Of a stretch of 59,112 nt of DNA, positions 23,617 to 32,336 are shown in pieces. The notes below the pieces were generated by a model, which searched no databases, was not told the origin of the DNA, and saw only the letters and a program-made list of their open reading frames with translations. The DNA lies in the NCBI GenBank assembly GCA_030524635.1, contig JAUNGG010000021.1:1-59112 (forward strand). Reading direction: 5' to 3'. The stretch is from Lachnospiraceae bacterium. GTDB lineage: Bacteria > Bacillota > Clostridia > Lachnospirales > Lachnospiraceae. Position 1 is the stretch's first letter; every line of letters starts with the position of its first letter. The position numbers and the translations under genes are program-made.

Positions 23617-25788
23617 ATGAAGAGTAATAAGGGGAAAGGCCTGATCGGCCTGCTGCTGATCCTGGCGGCAGTTGCTGTGTTTGGATGGTTCGGCTATTCC
23701 AGCATGAGTGACATTAAGCTGGGGCTTGATCTGGCAGGCGGTGTCAGCATCACCTATCAGGCAGTGGACGAGAATCCTACTGCAGAGCAGATGTCCGATA
23801 CCATCTACAAGCTGCAGCAGAGAGTTCAGAATTACAGTACGGAGGCAGAGGTTTACCAGGAGGGTACCAACCGGATCAATATTGATATCCCGGGAGTATC
23901 GGATGCCAATGCTATTTTGGAGGAGCTGGGAAAGCCAGGTTCCTTAACCTTTACCGACGAGAATTTGAATGTGCTGATGACCGGTGATATGGTAGCTACC
24001 GCGAAGGCCGGCATGCGGGAGGGAACCGGCACCCAGGCACAGCAGTATGTGGTTCAGCTGACCCTGACAGATGAGGGTGCAGCTACCTTTGCAAAGATCA
24101 CCGAGGAGAACTTAGGCAAGAGAATTGCCATCGTCTATGATGATCAGATCGTTTCCGCGCCGACGGTTCAGACAGCGATCACCGGCGGCCAGTGCGAGAT
24201 CACCGGCATGGAGACCTTTGAGGCGGCAGAAAATCTGGCAGCTACCATCCGTATCGGTTCGCTGTCCTTAGAGCTTCAGGAGCTGCGTTCCAATGTAGTG
24301 GGCGCAAAGTTGGGCCAGGAGGCAATCACCACCAGCTTAAAGGCAGGCGCTATCGGCTTTGCTATCGTGGTGGTATTTATGATTGTAGTTTATCTGGTGC
24401 CTGGACTTGCCGCTTCCATCGCTCTGGCTCTGTATGTGGGCCTGGTGCTGGTGCTGCTGTCTGCATTTGAGATCACCCTGACGCTGCCTGGCGTGGCAGG
24501 TATTATTCTGTCCATCGGTATGGCAGTGGATGCCAATGTTATTATCTTTACCCGTATCAAAGAGGAGATCGGTCTGGGCAAGACGGTAAAGTCTGCGATT
24601 AAGAGCGGCTTTAACAAGGCTCTGTCTGCCATCATTGACGGAAACGTGACCACCCTGATTGCAGCTGTAGTTCTGTACTGGAGAGGCTCCGGTACGGTAA
24701 AGGGCTTTGCCGCAACTCTGGCATTAGGTATCGTGCTTTCCATGTTTACTGCCCTGGTGATCACCAAAGGCACATTACATGCATTATATGCCATCGGCTT
24801 CCAGGATGCCAAGTTCTATGGAACAAAGAAGGAGAAGGCATCTATCAATTTCCTGGCGAAGAGAAAGATCTGCTTTGCGCTTTCTATTGCCCTGATTCTG
24901 GCAGGTTTTGTATTTATGGGAGTGAATAAGTCCTCCACCGGAACGGTATTAAACTACAGCCTGGATTTCATGGGCGGTACCTCCACCAATGTTACCTTTA
25001 ACGAGGACTTAAGCCTGGAGGATATTTCCAGCAAGGTAGTTCCTGTTGTGGAATCCATCACAAAGGATGCGGGAACCCAGACCCGGAAGGTGACGGGAAC
25101 CAATGAGGTTATCATCAAGACCAGGACGCTGACGGTGGATGAACGTCAGGCATTAAATGATGCTTTAGTAGAGAATTTCGGTGTAGAGGCGGAGAAGATC
25201 ACAGCCGAGAGTATTTCTGCGGCAGTCAGCAGCGAAATGAAGAAGGACGCTGTGGTGGCAGTTATCATCTCCACGATCTGTATGCTGATCTATATCTGGT
25301 TCCGGTTCAGCGATGTGAGATTTGCAACCAGTGCGGTAGCAGCGCTGCTTCATGACGTTTTAGTCGTGCTGACCTTCTATGCCGCCTTCAAGTGGTCCGT
25401 AGGTTCTACTTTTATCGCCTGCATGCTGACCATTGTAGGCTACTCCATCAATGCAACGATTGTTATCTTCGACCGGATCCGTGAGAACTTAAAGGAAATG
25501 GGAAGCCGTGCTGACCTGGCAGAGGTGGTAAATGCAAGCATTACCCAGACACTGACCAGAAGCATCAATACCTCCCTGACCACCTTTATCATGATCTTTG
25601 TGCTGTTTATCATGGGCGTATCCTCCATCCGTGAATTTGCAATGCCGTTGATGGCAGGTATCGTCTGCGGAACGTATTCTTCCGTGTGCGTCACCGGCGC
25701 TATGTGGTATGGAATGACCGTATCAAAGCGAAAGAAAGCAGCACAGGAGAAGGCAGAGGCAAAGGCGGCGAAGAAGAGCCAGAAGTAA
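23617..25788 (+). CDS. secDF: SecDF fusion, protein translocase subunit
   Basis: 723-residue fusion of SecD (about 1-400) and SecF (about 410-705), a proton-driven partner of SecYEG that pulls exported proteins outward. Each half begins with a membrane helix and an external P1-type domain (LGLDLAGGVSITY in SecD, YSLDFMGGTSTNV in SecF). Five-helix blocks follow, containing GMAVDANVIIFTRIKEE and GYSINATIVIFDRIREN. The C-terminal tail is Lys/Ala/Glu-rich. The ATG at 23617 is chosen because AAAGGAGAAAG stands ahead and the protein then starts right before its first helix; the in-frame ATG at 23575 lies inside the repeat. tgt follows after 33 bp. Confidence 0.95.
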   Translation: MKSNKGKGLIGLLLILAAVAVFGWFGYSSMSDIKLGLDLAGGVSITYQAVDENPTAEQMSDTIYKLQQRVQNYSTEAEVYQEGTNRINIDIPGVSDANAILEELGKPGSLTFTDENLNVLMTGDMVATAKAGMREGTGTQAQQYVVQLTLTDEGAATFAKITEENLGKRIAIVYDDQIVSAPTVQTAITGGQCEITGMETFEAAENLAATIRIGSLSLELQELRSNVVGAKLGQEAITTSLKAGAIGFAIVVVFMIVVYLVPGLAASIALALYVGLVLVLLSAFEITLTLPGVAGIILSIGMAVDANVIIFTRIKEEIGLGKTVKSAIKSGFNKALSAIIDGNVTTLIAAVVLYWRGSGTVKGFAATLALGIVLSMFTALVITKGTLHALYAIGFQDAKFYGTKKEKASINFLAKRKICFALSIALILAGFVFMGVNKSSTGTVLNYSLDFMGGTSTNVTFNEDLSLEDISSKVVPVVESITKDAGTQTRKVTGTNEVIIKTRTLTVDERQALNDALVENFGVEAEKITAESISAAVSSEMKKDAVVAVIISTICMLIYIWFRFSDVRFATSAVAALLHDVLVVLTFYAAFKWSVGSTFIACMLTIVGYSINATIVIFDRIRENLKEMGSRADLAEVVNASITQTLTRSINTSLTTFIMIFVLFIMGVSSIREFAMPLMAGIVCGTYSSVCVTGAMWYGMTVSKRKKAAQEKAEAKAAKKSQK

Positions 25789-25821
25789 CGGCAGGATTCT
25801 TTTTTATATAGCAGGAGTTTT

Positions 25822-26961
25822 ATGGAATATCGCATTTTAGCAAAGGATGGACGTGCCAAGCGGGCTGAGCTGAAAACCGTTCATGGCACCGTCCAGACCC
25901 CATTATTTATGAATGTGGGAACGGTGGCCGCCATCAAGGGCGCCGTTTCCACCGATGACCTTCGGGAAATCGGAACCCAGGTGGAGCTTTCCAATACCTA
26001 CCACCTTCATGTGAGGACCGGGGATAAGCTGATTAAGCAGTTTGGCGGTCTTCACAAGTTTATGAACTGGGACCGGCCGATTCTGACGGATTCCGGCGGC
26101 TTCCAGGTATTTTCACTGTCTGGTCTTCGAAAGATCAAGGAGGAGGGTGTGACCTTCCAGTCCCATATCGACGGTCATAAGATCTTTATGGGGCCGGAGG
26201 AGAGCATGCAGATCCAGTCTAATTTAGGATCAACTATCGCCATGGCATTTGACGAGTGCCCGCCCAGCCATGCAGGCTACGATTATATAAAACCCAGCGT
26301 GGAGCGGACTACCAGATGGCTCAGACGCTGCAAGGAGGAGATGGCGCGGCTGAACAGCCTGCCGGATACCATTAATAAGGAACAGCTCCTTTTTGGCATC
26401 AATCAGGGCGGTGTGGTAGATGAGATCCGAATCCAGCATGCCAAGGAGATTGCGGCCATGGATTTAGACGGCTATGCCGTAGGCGGTCTGGCGGTAGGCG
26501 AAAGCCACGAGGAGATGTACCACATCCTGGATGTAACCGTGCCTCATCTGCCAGAAGAGAAGCCTACTTACCTGATGGGAGTGGGAACGCCGATTAATAT
26601 CCTGGAGGCGGTGGACAGAGGTGTTGATTTCTTCGACTGTGTGTACCCATCCAGAAATGGCCGTCATGGCCATGTATATACCAATCATGGAAAATTAAAT
26701 CTGTTTAACCAGAAGTATGAGCTGGATGCCCGTCCCATCGAGGAGGGCTGCCAGTGTCCAACCTGCCGTTCCTACAGCCGCGGGTATATCCGGCATCTGT
26801 TAAAAGCAAAAGAGATGCTGGGAATGCGATTATGTGTCTTGCACAATTTGTATTTTTATAATACAATGATGGAAGAGATTCGTCATGCGATTGAGGAACA
26901 CCGCTACCAGGAGTATAAGGCACGTAAGATCGCCGGGATTCTGGCAGGGCCTCAGGACTGA
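25822..26961 (+). CDS. tgt: tRNA-guanine transglycosylase
   Basis: 379-residue enzyme that swaps guanine 34 for preQ1 in tRNAs with GUN anticodons. The active-site Asp90 is in LTDSGGFQVFSLS. Further hallmarks are GINQGGVVDEIR, GGLAVGES and the second catalytic region FFDCVYPSRNGRHG. The C-terminal zinc site is CQCPTC with a His about 26 residues later (HNLYF). It lies between secDF and yajC, a gene order widespread in bacteria, so it is probably co-transcribed with secDF. GCAGGAG precedes the start. Confidence 0.97.
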   Translation: MEYRILAKDGRAKRAELKTVHGTVQTPLFMNVGTVAAIKGAVSTDDLREIGTQVELSNTYHLHVRTGDKLIKQFGGLHKFMNWDRPILTDSGGFQVFSLSGLRKIKEEGVTFQSHIDGHKIFMGPEESMQIQSNLGSTIAMAFDECPPSHAGYDYIKPSVERTTRWLRRCKEEMARLNSLPDTINKEQLLFGINQGGVVDEIRIQHAKEIAAMDLDGYAVGGLAVGESHEEMYHILDVTVPHLPEEKPTYLMGVGTPINILEAVDRGVDFFDCVYPSRNGRHGHVYTNHGKLNLFNQKYELDARPIEEGCQCPTCRSYSRGYIRHLLKAKEMLGMRLCVLHNLYFYNTMMEEIRHAIEEHRYQEYKARKIAGILAGPQD

Positions 26962-26971
26962 GCCTTGATCA

Positions 26972-26991
26972 GACAGGAGAAGACCCCTGTC
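26972..26991 (+). other. Small hairpin between tgt and yajC
   Basis: GACAGG (26972-26977) pairs with CCTGTC (26986-26991), 10 bp after the tgt stop codon. There is no T-tract, so processing or mild attenuation is more likely than termination. Confidence 0.4.
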
Positions 26992-27052
26992 GGATAAACG
27001 CTCCGCAAGTCTTGAACAGGCAGACGAGGATTTAAATTAAGGAGGAAGAAGA

Positions 27053-27337
27053 ATGAACGCATTTGGAGGGCCAGTGGGCTTGGTTCTTTATTTCGTATTT
27101 CTGTTTGGTCTGATGTATTTTATCGCATTCCGTCCGCAGAAAAAGGAAAAGAAGAGACATGAGGAATTGATGGCCAGCATCGCAGTTGGTGATACTGTGC
27201 TGACCAGTAGCGGATTCTACGGAGTTATCATTGATATGACCGATGACACTGTGATCGTAGAGTTCGGAAGCAATAAGAATTGCCGGATTCCGATGCAGAA
27301 GCAGGCCATCGTACAGGTGGAAAAGCCGGAGGCATAA
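27053..27337 (+). CDS. yajC: Preprotein translocase subunit YajC
   Basis: 94-residue single-pass protein associated with the SecDF complex. One membrane helix (about 8-26, LVLYFVFLFGLMYFIAF) is followed by RPQKKEKKRHEEL, the usual basic stretch, and a small cytoplasmic domain (GDTVLTSSGFYGVI). Length is normal. A strong AAGGAGG site precedes the ATG. A terminator closes the secDF-tgt-yajC unit immediately downstream. Confidence 0.95.
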   Translation: MNAFGGPVGLVLYFVFLFGLMYFIAFRPQKKEKKRHEELMASIAVGDTVLTSSGFYGVIIDMTDDTVIVEFGSNKNCRIPMQKQAIVQVEKPEA

Positions 27338-27343
27338 GAGTGG

Positions 27344-27391
27344 GAGCCAGGCGGCGCATTTCATAGAAAGAGTGCGCTGCCGGCTCTTTTT
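27344..27391 (+). terminator. Rho-independent terminator after yajC
   Basis: GAGCC (27344-27348) and GGCGGCGCA (27350-27358) pair with TGCGCTGCC (27373-27381) and GGCTC (27382-27386), with one bulged A and one G-T pair. TTTTT follows at once. Confidence 0.9.
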
Positions 27392-27431
27392 ATTTACTAT
27401 ATTGAAAAAACAGAAAGGAACAGGAAACGAT

Positions 27432-28058
27432 ATGATTCGAAATATTGTGTTTGATATGGGAAAGGTGCTGGTAGATTATGTGGCGGATGGGGTCTGCCGG
27501 CATTTTATGACAGATGAGACGGAGATTAAGGAGGTGTGCACGGCCGTTTTCTTTTCCCAGGAATGGGTGCTTTTGGATATGGGAGTCATTCCTGAGGAGG
27601 AGGCGCTGCGGAGAATGCAGAGCCGGCTGGTCACAGAGCATGAGAAGGAGATGGCGGCGGTCTGCTTCTGGCATTGGCACGAATATAATATGTGGGCCAT
27701 TGAGGGAATGGAGGAGCTGGTGCGGCGGCTGAAGGCGCTGGGATATGGGATCTATCTTTGCTCCAATGCGTCTGTGCGGCTTTTGGAGTGCTATGAGACG
27801 CTGATCCCGGGAATCGCCTGTTTTGATGGAGTAATGTTTTCGGCGCCGGAGAAGTGCATCAAGCCCCAGAAGGAGATCTACCAGCGGCTGTTTGAACGGT
27901 TTTCCCTGAAGCCGGAGGAGTGTTATTTTATTGATGATCAGCCGCTGAATATTCAGGCAGCGGAAGGCTGCGGGATGAAGGGCTATGTGCATGATGGAGA
28001 CCGGGAGAAGCTGATCGGGAAGCTGGAGGAGGTTTTGGGGCAGAAGATAGCAGAATAG
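27432..28058 (+). CDS. HAD-family phosphatase (YihX-like)
   Basis: 208-residue haloacid dehalogenase-type hydrolase. The nucleophile is Asp8 in FDMGKVLVD; Gly10 replaces the usual second Asp, as is normal in the YihX-like subgroup. An alpha-helical cap follows. LCSNAS supplies the motif II Ser, Lys in CIKPQKEIY is motif III, and FIDDQPLNIQAA is motif IV. The substrate is probably a small phosphorylated sugar or metabolite; it cannot be specified. The start at 27432, with GAAAGGAA ahead, is preferred over an in-frame ATG at 27372 inside the yajC terminator. Confidence 0.8.
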   Translation: MIRNIVFDMGKVLVDYVADGVCRHFMTDETEIKEVCTAVFFSQEWVLLDMGVIPEEEALRRMQSRLVTEHEKEMAAVCFWHWHEYNMWAIEGMEELVRRLKALGYGIYLCSNASVRLLECYETLIPGIACFDGVMFSAPEKCIKPQKEIYQRLFERFSLKPEECYFIDDQPLNIQAAEGCGMKGYVHDGDREKLIGKLEEVLGQKIAE

Positions 28059-28124
28059 CCAATACCAGCAGCGCCAAACAGGGCTCCAGCCATAACAGTG
28101 AGAAATATTATCAAATCGGATACT

Positions 28125-28152
28125 TTGACACACAGCAGAAAAGTGATACAAT
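28125..28152 (+). promoter_or_regulatory. Promoter of the Tp47-like surface protein gene
   Basis: TTGACA (28125-28130) and TACAAT (28147-28152) with a 16-bp spacer. The implied leader is about 165 nt and holds two palindromes, a dispersed repeat and a GC hairpin. Confidence 0.75.
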
Positions 28153-28160
28153 AGATTTAA

Positions 28161-28176
28161 GTTAGGGATGGCTAAC
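28161..28176 (+). promoter_or_regulatory. Palindrome GTTAG-N6-CTAAC at the transcription start
   Basis: GTTAGGGATGGCTAAC begins 9 bp after the -10 box, where a repressor would block initiation. A second palindrome with the same arms lies at 28284-28299, just before the gene. The pairing suggests operator sites; this is inference. Confidence 0.4.
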
Positions 28177-28205
28177 AAGAGGCGATTTGTTGTTGATTTG
28201 TAACT

Positions 28206-28226
28206 GTGAGGGTACGGAACAGTTGC
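28206..28226 (+). repeat. Dispersed intergenic repeat, copy 2
   Basis: GTGAGGGTACGGAAC followed by AGTTGC. It differs by a single base from the copy at 34448 and matches the one at 19174 in its core. It lies inside the leader of the Tp47-like gene, on the same strand as the other copies. Confidence 0.75.
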
Positions 28227-28235
28227 GTTGATTTT

Positions 28236-28267
28236 ACCGGAACGGGGGCAAAGGTTTTCGTTCCGGT
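28236..28267 (+). terminator. GC-rich hairpin in the leader of the Tp47-like gene (attenuator candidate)
   Basis: ACCGGAACG (28236-28244) pairs perfectly with CGTTCCGGT (28259-28267); TTAAAATTA follows. It sits between the promoter at 28125 and the gene at 28329, so it could attenuate the transcript. Confidence 0.5.
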
Positions 28268-28282
28268 TTAAAATTAATCAAT

Positions 28283-28300
28283 AGTTAGCTTATGCTAACT
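28283..28300 (+). promoter_or_regulatory. Second palindrome (AGTTAGC-TTAT-GCTAACT)
   Basis: Perfect 7-bp arms around a TTAT loop. It has the same GTTAG/CTAAC half-sites as the palindrome at 28161, 123 bp upstream, and lies 28 bp before the start codon. Confidence 0.4.
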
Positions 28301-28328
28301 GAAAATAATATTCAAAAAGGAGGATGTT

Positions 28329-31300
28329 ATGAGAAGGAAAAATGCTTGGCTTACAAAGGCACTGCCCAGTATTTTGGCAGCAGCAATGGTAGTTGGCTCC
28401 ACTCCGACAGTGGCATTGGCAGAAACAGGCGATGCGTCTGGAATCAGTCAGACAGCTGTGGAAGCAGATCTGGTTTCCAGGCAGGATGGAAAAGACGAAG
28501 CTGATGAACTAACAGTATCAGAGCTTGATGATGCAGAGGACGACAATGCTGCGGATTCATCGAAGGAAGCAGCAAAAGAGGATGAAACAGGTGAAGTACC
28601 TGGGGAAGCGGATGCTGCTGATGAGGAGGATTCATCCAGGGAAGAGGATCCATCCGGGGAAGAGAAGGACGAAGATTCCAATCAGGCTCCTGAGGAAGGT
28701 GACGGAACTGATGAGTCCGAAACCGGAGAAGATGATGATTCAGAGAAGCCGTCAGAAGAGGACAAGGAAGGCGAAGATGAATCATCAGATGAGGATAAGG
28801 ATTCTGAAGATACCGCGGAAGAGGGAGATGATGGAGAGAAGGCGCCGGATGACGAAAGGATAGATGTGGCGGATCAGGAAAAAGACCCGGAAGAGGAAGT
28901 AAATGAACTTCCGCAGCTTCCTATCGACCAGGGAACCGACAGTACAGGTGACCTGAACCTGACGGTTGGCGCAGCTGCTGCGGCAGTACCGGAACTGGCA
29001 TTGACTCTGGATGAAGAGGAGAAGCCGGAGTATGTTCTCATGAACATTCCGTATGATAAGTTTTATGAGAATGAATTAAATAATGATCGGGGAGTGGACG
29101 CCGTTTCTTCTGCTACAAAGGCGAAAACCCGCACCGGCACGCTGGTAGGCGGTTCTTACCACGTAAACAGCGATGGAAGTGATATTACAGGAATCATCTT
29201 CCCGGTACGGCTGACAGAGGATGTGAAGCTGTCTGGATTTACAAAGATCACAGATGAGGATTCTGTAGATATTACAGTGACAAACCGGGGACAGACCAGC
29301 ACCACTACCTATTCCGGAAAGGATGCCTTGTTTGAGAGCAAGAGCTATTCCTACTATGTGCTGGATGAGGCGCCGGAGTATTATAAGGAAGCGACCATAG
29401 AGGATGGAAAGCTGGAATTTAGTGCAGTAGAAGGAAATGTGACCCAGGTTGACGGAGTTTTGGCAGAGCTTTTGACAGACAGCAGCTACGGCGATTACCA
29501 GCTGAATGTAGATGGATTTGAGGTTGACGGTTCGGTTTATGCAGTGATCCTGCATACGGAGGAGCATGATTATGGCCTGCGTCACCTGGAAAATATCTGG
29601 AGAGGAACCAGTCTTGCATGGTGCACCGGATTTACCACCAGCGTTCATAACAGCCCTACCAAGTCCTTCCACTATAAATCTATTATGGGAGAAAGCATTG
29701 AATCCATTACCTACTATACCAGTGATGGAATTTATGAACTTTCATTGGATAAAAGCATCTATGTGCCGAAGAAATTCAGCGGCGAGATGAAGGTGCAGGA
29801 TGCGGCCGCCGCAGCTGGTTCTACATCGATGACGATCACCGGCCTGCCGGAGGACTATGATGCGGTATACACCATGACGAATGCAGACGGAGATGTTCTG
29901 GAGGGCATCGATGTGGCGGATGGAATCCTGTCCTATCCGGAGGATGCCGAAAAGGGACAGTATACCCTTACGGTAAGCGATGAGAGCGGCCAGTATGCAG
30001 AGTTAACGGCCACGTTTATCCTGTATACGGATGAAAAGCCGGCAGTTTATAATGAGGACAGCAGCAGCCCGGCACTGACAGCGGCAGAAGGATTCTCAGA
30101 GGAAGCCCTTGCTGATTACATCAGCAATATTACATCCGTATCCGTAAATGGAACGAGCTATGCAGCTTCCGGACGGGGGGCCGTGGTGATCATCAATAAG
30201 GATGGCTCCATAAAGACAGATGCAGCTCCGATCGCAAAGACGGGTGATTATGAGATCGTTGTATCCTCCACCGGATATCTGGATCTGGAATTTACTTACT
30301 CCTTTACCATTGACTATGTTCTGATGAACATTCCATATGCAGATTTCTATCAGGCGGAGGTAAATAATAATGTGGAAGTAGATGCTGTCACCTCTGCCAC
30401 AAAGAGCAAGCCAAGAACGGGTACTCTGGTAGGCGGCTCCTATCATGTGAACAGCGACGGAAGCGATATCACCGGTATTACCTTCCCGGTAAAGGTAGGC
30501 GAGGGCGTAGACTTATCCGGCTATACCAGGATCACGGATGCATCCTCTGTAGATATTACCGTAAGCAACCGCGGACAGACCTCCACGACCACGTATGCCG
30601 GAAAGGATGCTCTGTTTGAGAGTGCCAGCTATTCCTACTACATACTGAGTGAGGAACCAGAATGCTATAAGGAGATTACGGCCAATGCTGACGGCAGCTT
30701 ATCCTTCAGCGAGGTGGTTGGAACTGTGGAGACCGTTGAAGGGGCCGGCGCAGAGCTTTCCATCGACAGCAGCTACGGCGACTATCAGTTGACAATAGAG
30801 GGACTGGACATTGACATCAATTCTCAGAAGGTTTACGGTGTGGTTCTTGGCACGGAGGAAGGCGATGATTACGGCCTTCGCCATCTGGAGAATATCTGGA
30901 GAGGAACGAACCTAGCATGGAGCGTTGGATTTACAAAGCAGACCCATGGCTGCCCGCTTTCCTGGGAACACTATGAGAAGATCATGGGCCAGACTATTGA
31001 TTCCATTACCTACTATACCAGTGAAGGAATTTATGAGATCCCGCTGGAGGATGGCATTTACGTACCTGTGAAGTTTGAGGGCCAGGTTAAGGTGGAAACA
31101 GCAGCGGTCACTGCAGGAGCTGCCGGAATCGCAATTACCGGACTTCCTGCGGAATACCAGCCGGAATATACGGTAGAGGGGCTGGACGGCGTGGCCGTTT
31201 CCGGTAATACCCTGACCTGGAGCGCCGGAGAGAAGGGCAAGTACACCATCGTGATAACGGACAAGTCCGGCGTATATGCTCCCATGACAGCAGACTTTAT

Positions 31301-32141
31301 TCTGTATACCGAGGATAAGCCGGCAGTATTTAACGGAAATGCAGCAGCTCCGGCTCTGGAAGCAGCAGAAGGCGCTGACATGGCGGCATTTGCAGACTAT
31401 ATCAGCAATATTACCTCTGTATCGGTAAATGGCAGAAGCTATGCAGCCAGCGGAAGAGGCGCAGTGGTGATCATCAATGAGGATGGCACCTTAAAGACTG
31501 ATGGGGAAGCTTTTGCAGAGGCCGGCAGTTATGAGATCGTTGTATCCTCTACCGGGTATCTGGATGTTGCCTTTACCTATGTGAAGGGAGAAGAAGTACC
31601 AGTAGACCCAATTCCGGTAGACCCAACCCCGGCAGATCCAACCCCAGCAGACCCGACTCCGGTCAATCCGACCCCGGGCAGCGGCGGCTCCGGTTCAGGT
31701 TCTTCTTCCGGCTCCGGACGGACGAAGGTTGATCTGACCACCAGCTCACAGGCTGGCTGCTGGGTATCTGCAGTTTCCCCAGAGGGAAGAGTAACCTGGA
31801 GCTATCAGTCCGGAAGCAGCAGACTGTATGCTGGAAGCTGGGCCCAGATCCAGAATCCATATGCTGTGGGCGGGCAGGCTTCTACCGGCTGGTTCCACTT
31901 TGCAGCAGACGGAACCATGGAGACCGGCTGGTTTACCGATGCAGACGGACATCGCTATTACTTAAATCCTGTATCAGACGGCACACAGGGCATGATGCTG
32001 ACCGGCTGGCAGCTTATCGAAGGCAAGTGGTATTACTTCCAGGAGAAGGATGGAGCGCCTTACGGCTCTCTCCTGATCAATGGACAGACGCCGGATGGAT
32101 ATCAGGTGGGCGCAGATGGCTCCAGAAATCCCAGTGCATAA
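28329..32141 (+). CDS. Large secreted protein: acidic stalk, two Tp47-like modules, cell-wall-binding repeats
   Basis: 1270-residue surface protein. A signal peptide occupies residues 1-31 (cleavage near ALAETG). Residues 35-215 are extremely rich in Asp and Glu. Two homologous modules of about 420 residues follow (235-662 and 663-1085). Each starts with YVLMNIPY..FY, then VDAV(S/T)SATK and GGSYHVNSDGSDITG, and each ends with a YEIVVSSTGYLD strand. These motifs resemble the domains of treponemal Tp47, a penicillin-binding lipoprotein. A Pro-rich linker of DPTPA-type repeats (about 1092-1120) and a Gly/Ser stretch lead to choline-binding-like wall repeats (about 1170-1260; GWFTDADGHRYYLN, GWQLIEGKWYYF). 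GGAGG precedes the ATG. The Tp47 relation is from motif recall; ligand and activity are unknown. Confidence 0.75.
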   Translation: MRRKNAWLTKALPSILAAAMVVGSTPTVALAETGDASGISQTAVEADLVSRQDGKDEADELTVSELDDAEDDNAADSSKEAAKEDETGEVPGEADAADEEDSSREEDPSGEEKDEDSNQAPEEGDGTDESETGEDDDSEKPSEEDKEGEDESSDEDKDSEDTAEEGDDGEKAPDDERIDVADQEKDPEEEVNELPQLPIDQGTDSTGDLNLTVGAAAAAVPELALTLDEEEKPEYVLMNIPYDKFYENELNNDRGVDAVSSATKAKTRTGTLVGGSYHVNSDGSDITGIIFPVRLTEDVKLSGFTKITDEDSVDITVTNRGQTSTTTYSGKDALFESKSYSYYVLDEAPEYYKEATIEDGKLEFSAVEGNVTQVDGVLAELLTDSSYGDYQLNVDGFEVDGSVYAVILHTEEHDYGLRHLENIWRGTSLAWCTGFTTSVHNSPTKSFHYKSIMGESIESITYYTSDGIYELSLDKSIYVPKKFSGEMKVQDAAAAAGSTSMTITGLPEDYDAVYTMTNADGDVLEGIDVADGILSYPEDAEKGQYTLTVSDESGQYAELTATFILYTDEKPAVYNEDSSSPALTAAEGFSEEALADYISNITSVSVNGTSYAASGRGAVVIINKDGSIKTDAAPIAKTGDYEIVVSSTGYLDLEFTYSFTIDYVLMNIPYADFYQAEVNNNVEVDAVTSATKSKPRTGTLVGGSYHVNSDGSDITGITFPVKVGEGVDLSGYTRITDASSVDITVSNRGQTSTTTYAGKDALFESASYSYYILSEEPECYKEITANADGSLSFSEVVGTVETVEGAGAELSIDSSYGDYQLTIEGLDIDINSQKVYGVVLGTEEGDDYGLRHLENIWRGTNLAWSVGFTKQTHGCPLSWEHYEKIMGQTIDSITYYTSEGIYEIPLEDGIYVPVKFEGQVKVETAAVTAGAAGIAITGLPAEYQPEYTVEGLDGVAVSGNTLTWSAGEKGKYTIVITDKSGVYAPMTADFILYTEDKPAVFNGNAAAPALEAAEGADMAAFADYISNITSVSVNGRSYAASGRGAVVIINEDGTLKTDGEAFAEAGSYEIVVSSTGYLDVAFTYVKGEEVPVDPIPVDPTPADPTPADPTPVNPTPGSGGSGSGSSSGSGRTKVDLTTSSQAGCWVSAVSPEGRVTWSYQSGSSRLYAGSWAQIQNPYAVGGQASTGWFHFAADGTMETGWFTDADGHRYYLNPVSDGTQGMMLTGWQLIEGKWYYFQEKDGAPYGSLLINGQTPDGYQVGADGSRNPSA

Positions 32142-32210
32142 AGCAGGAGCGGATTGCGGCATTTGCAGTTAAAATGATATAGTGGATGTGTGTCAGAATA
32201 TCAGACATGC

Positions 32211-32259
32211 AAAGAACCGGACAGCCGGAGGCAAAATGCCTCCGGCTGTCTGGTTCTTT
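32211..32259. terminator. 22-bp hairpin terminator after the Tp47-like gene
   Basis: The arms 32211-32232 and 32238-32259 pair over all 22 positions with one G-T pair and a loop of AAAAT. The 3' arm ends in GGTTCTTT and the 5' arm starts with AAAGAACC, so it could act on either strand. It makes a start for the next gene at 32190 very unlikely. Confidence 0.85.
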
Positions 32260-32336
32260 GCCGTTTCATAAGGAATCCGGAACTCTTGATTTCAATATGC
32301 TGCTGTGTTATACTTCCGGTGAAAAGAGGGAAAAAC

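Noticed and set aside
27390..28178. 262-codon open frame on the - strand over the HAD gene
   Set aside because: Antisense to a protein with complete HAD motifs; it also crosses the promoter of the next gene.
28525..28863. Overlapping frame encoding a Met/Arg/Lys-rich product in the acidic region of the Tp47-like gene
   Set aside because: It is a frame-shifted reading of GAA/GAT-rich codons; no ribosome binding site and no plausible fold.
31600..31690. 15-bp tandem repeats rich in CCNACNCC
   Set aside because: They encode the DPTPA-type proline linker in the Tp47-like protein; explained by coding.
32190..32336. Upstream in-frame extension of the M28 peptidase
   Set aside because: It would translate through the 22-bp terminator hairpin and adds a sequence unlike the family; the ATG at 32337 has a ribosome binding site.
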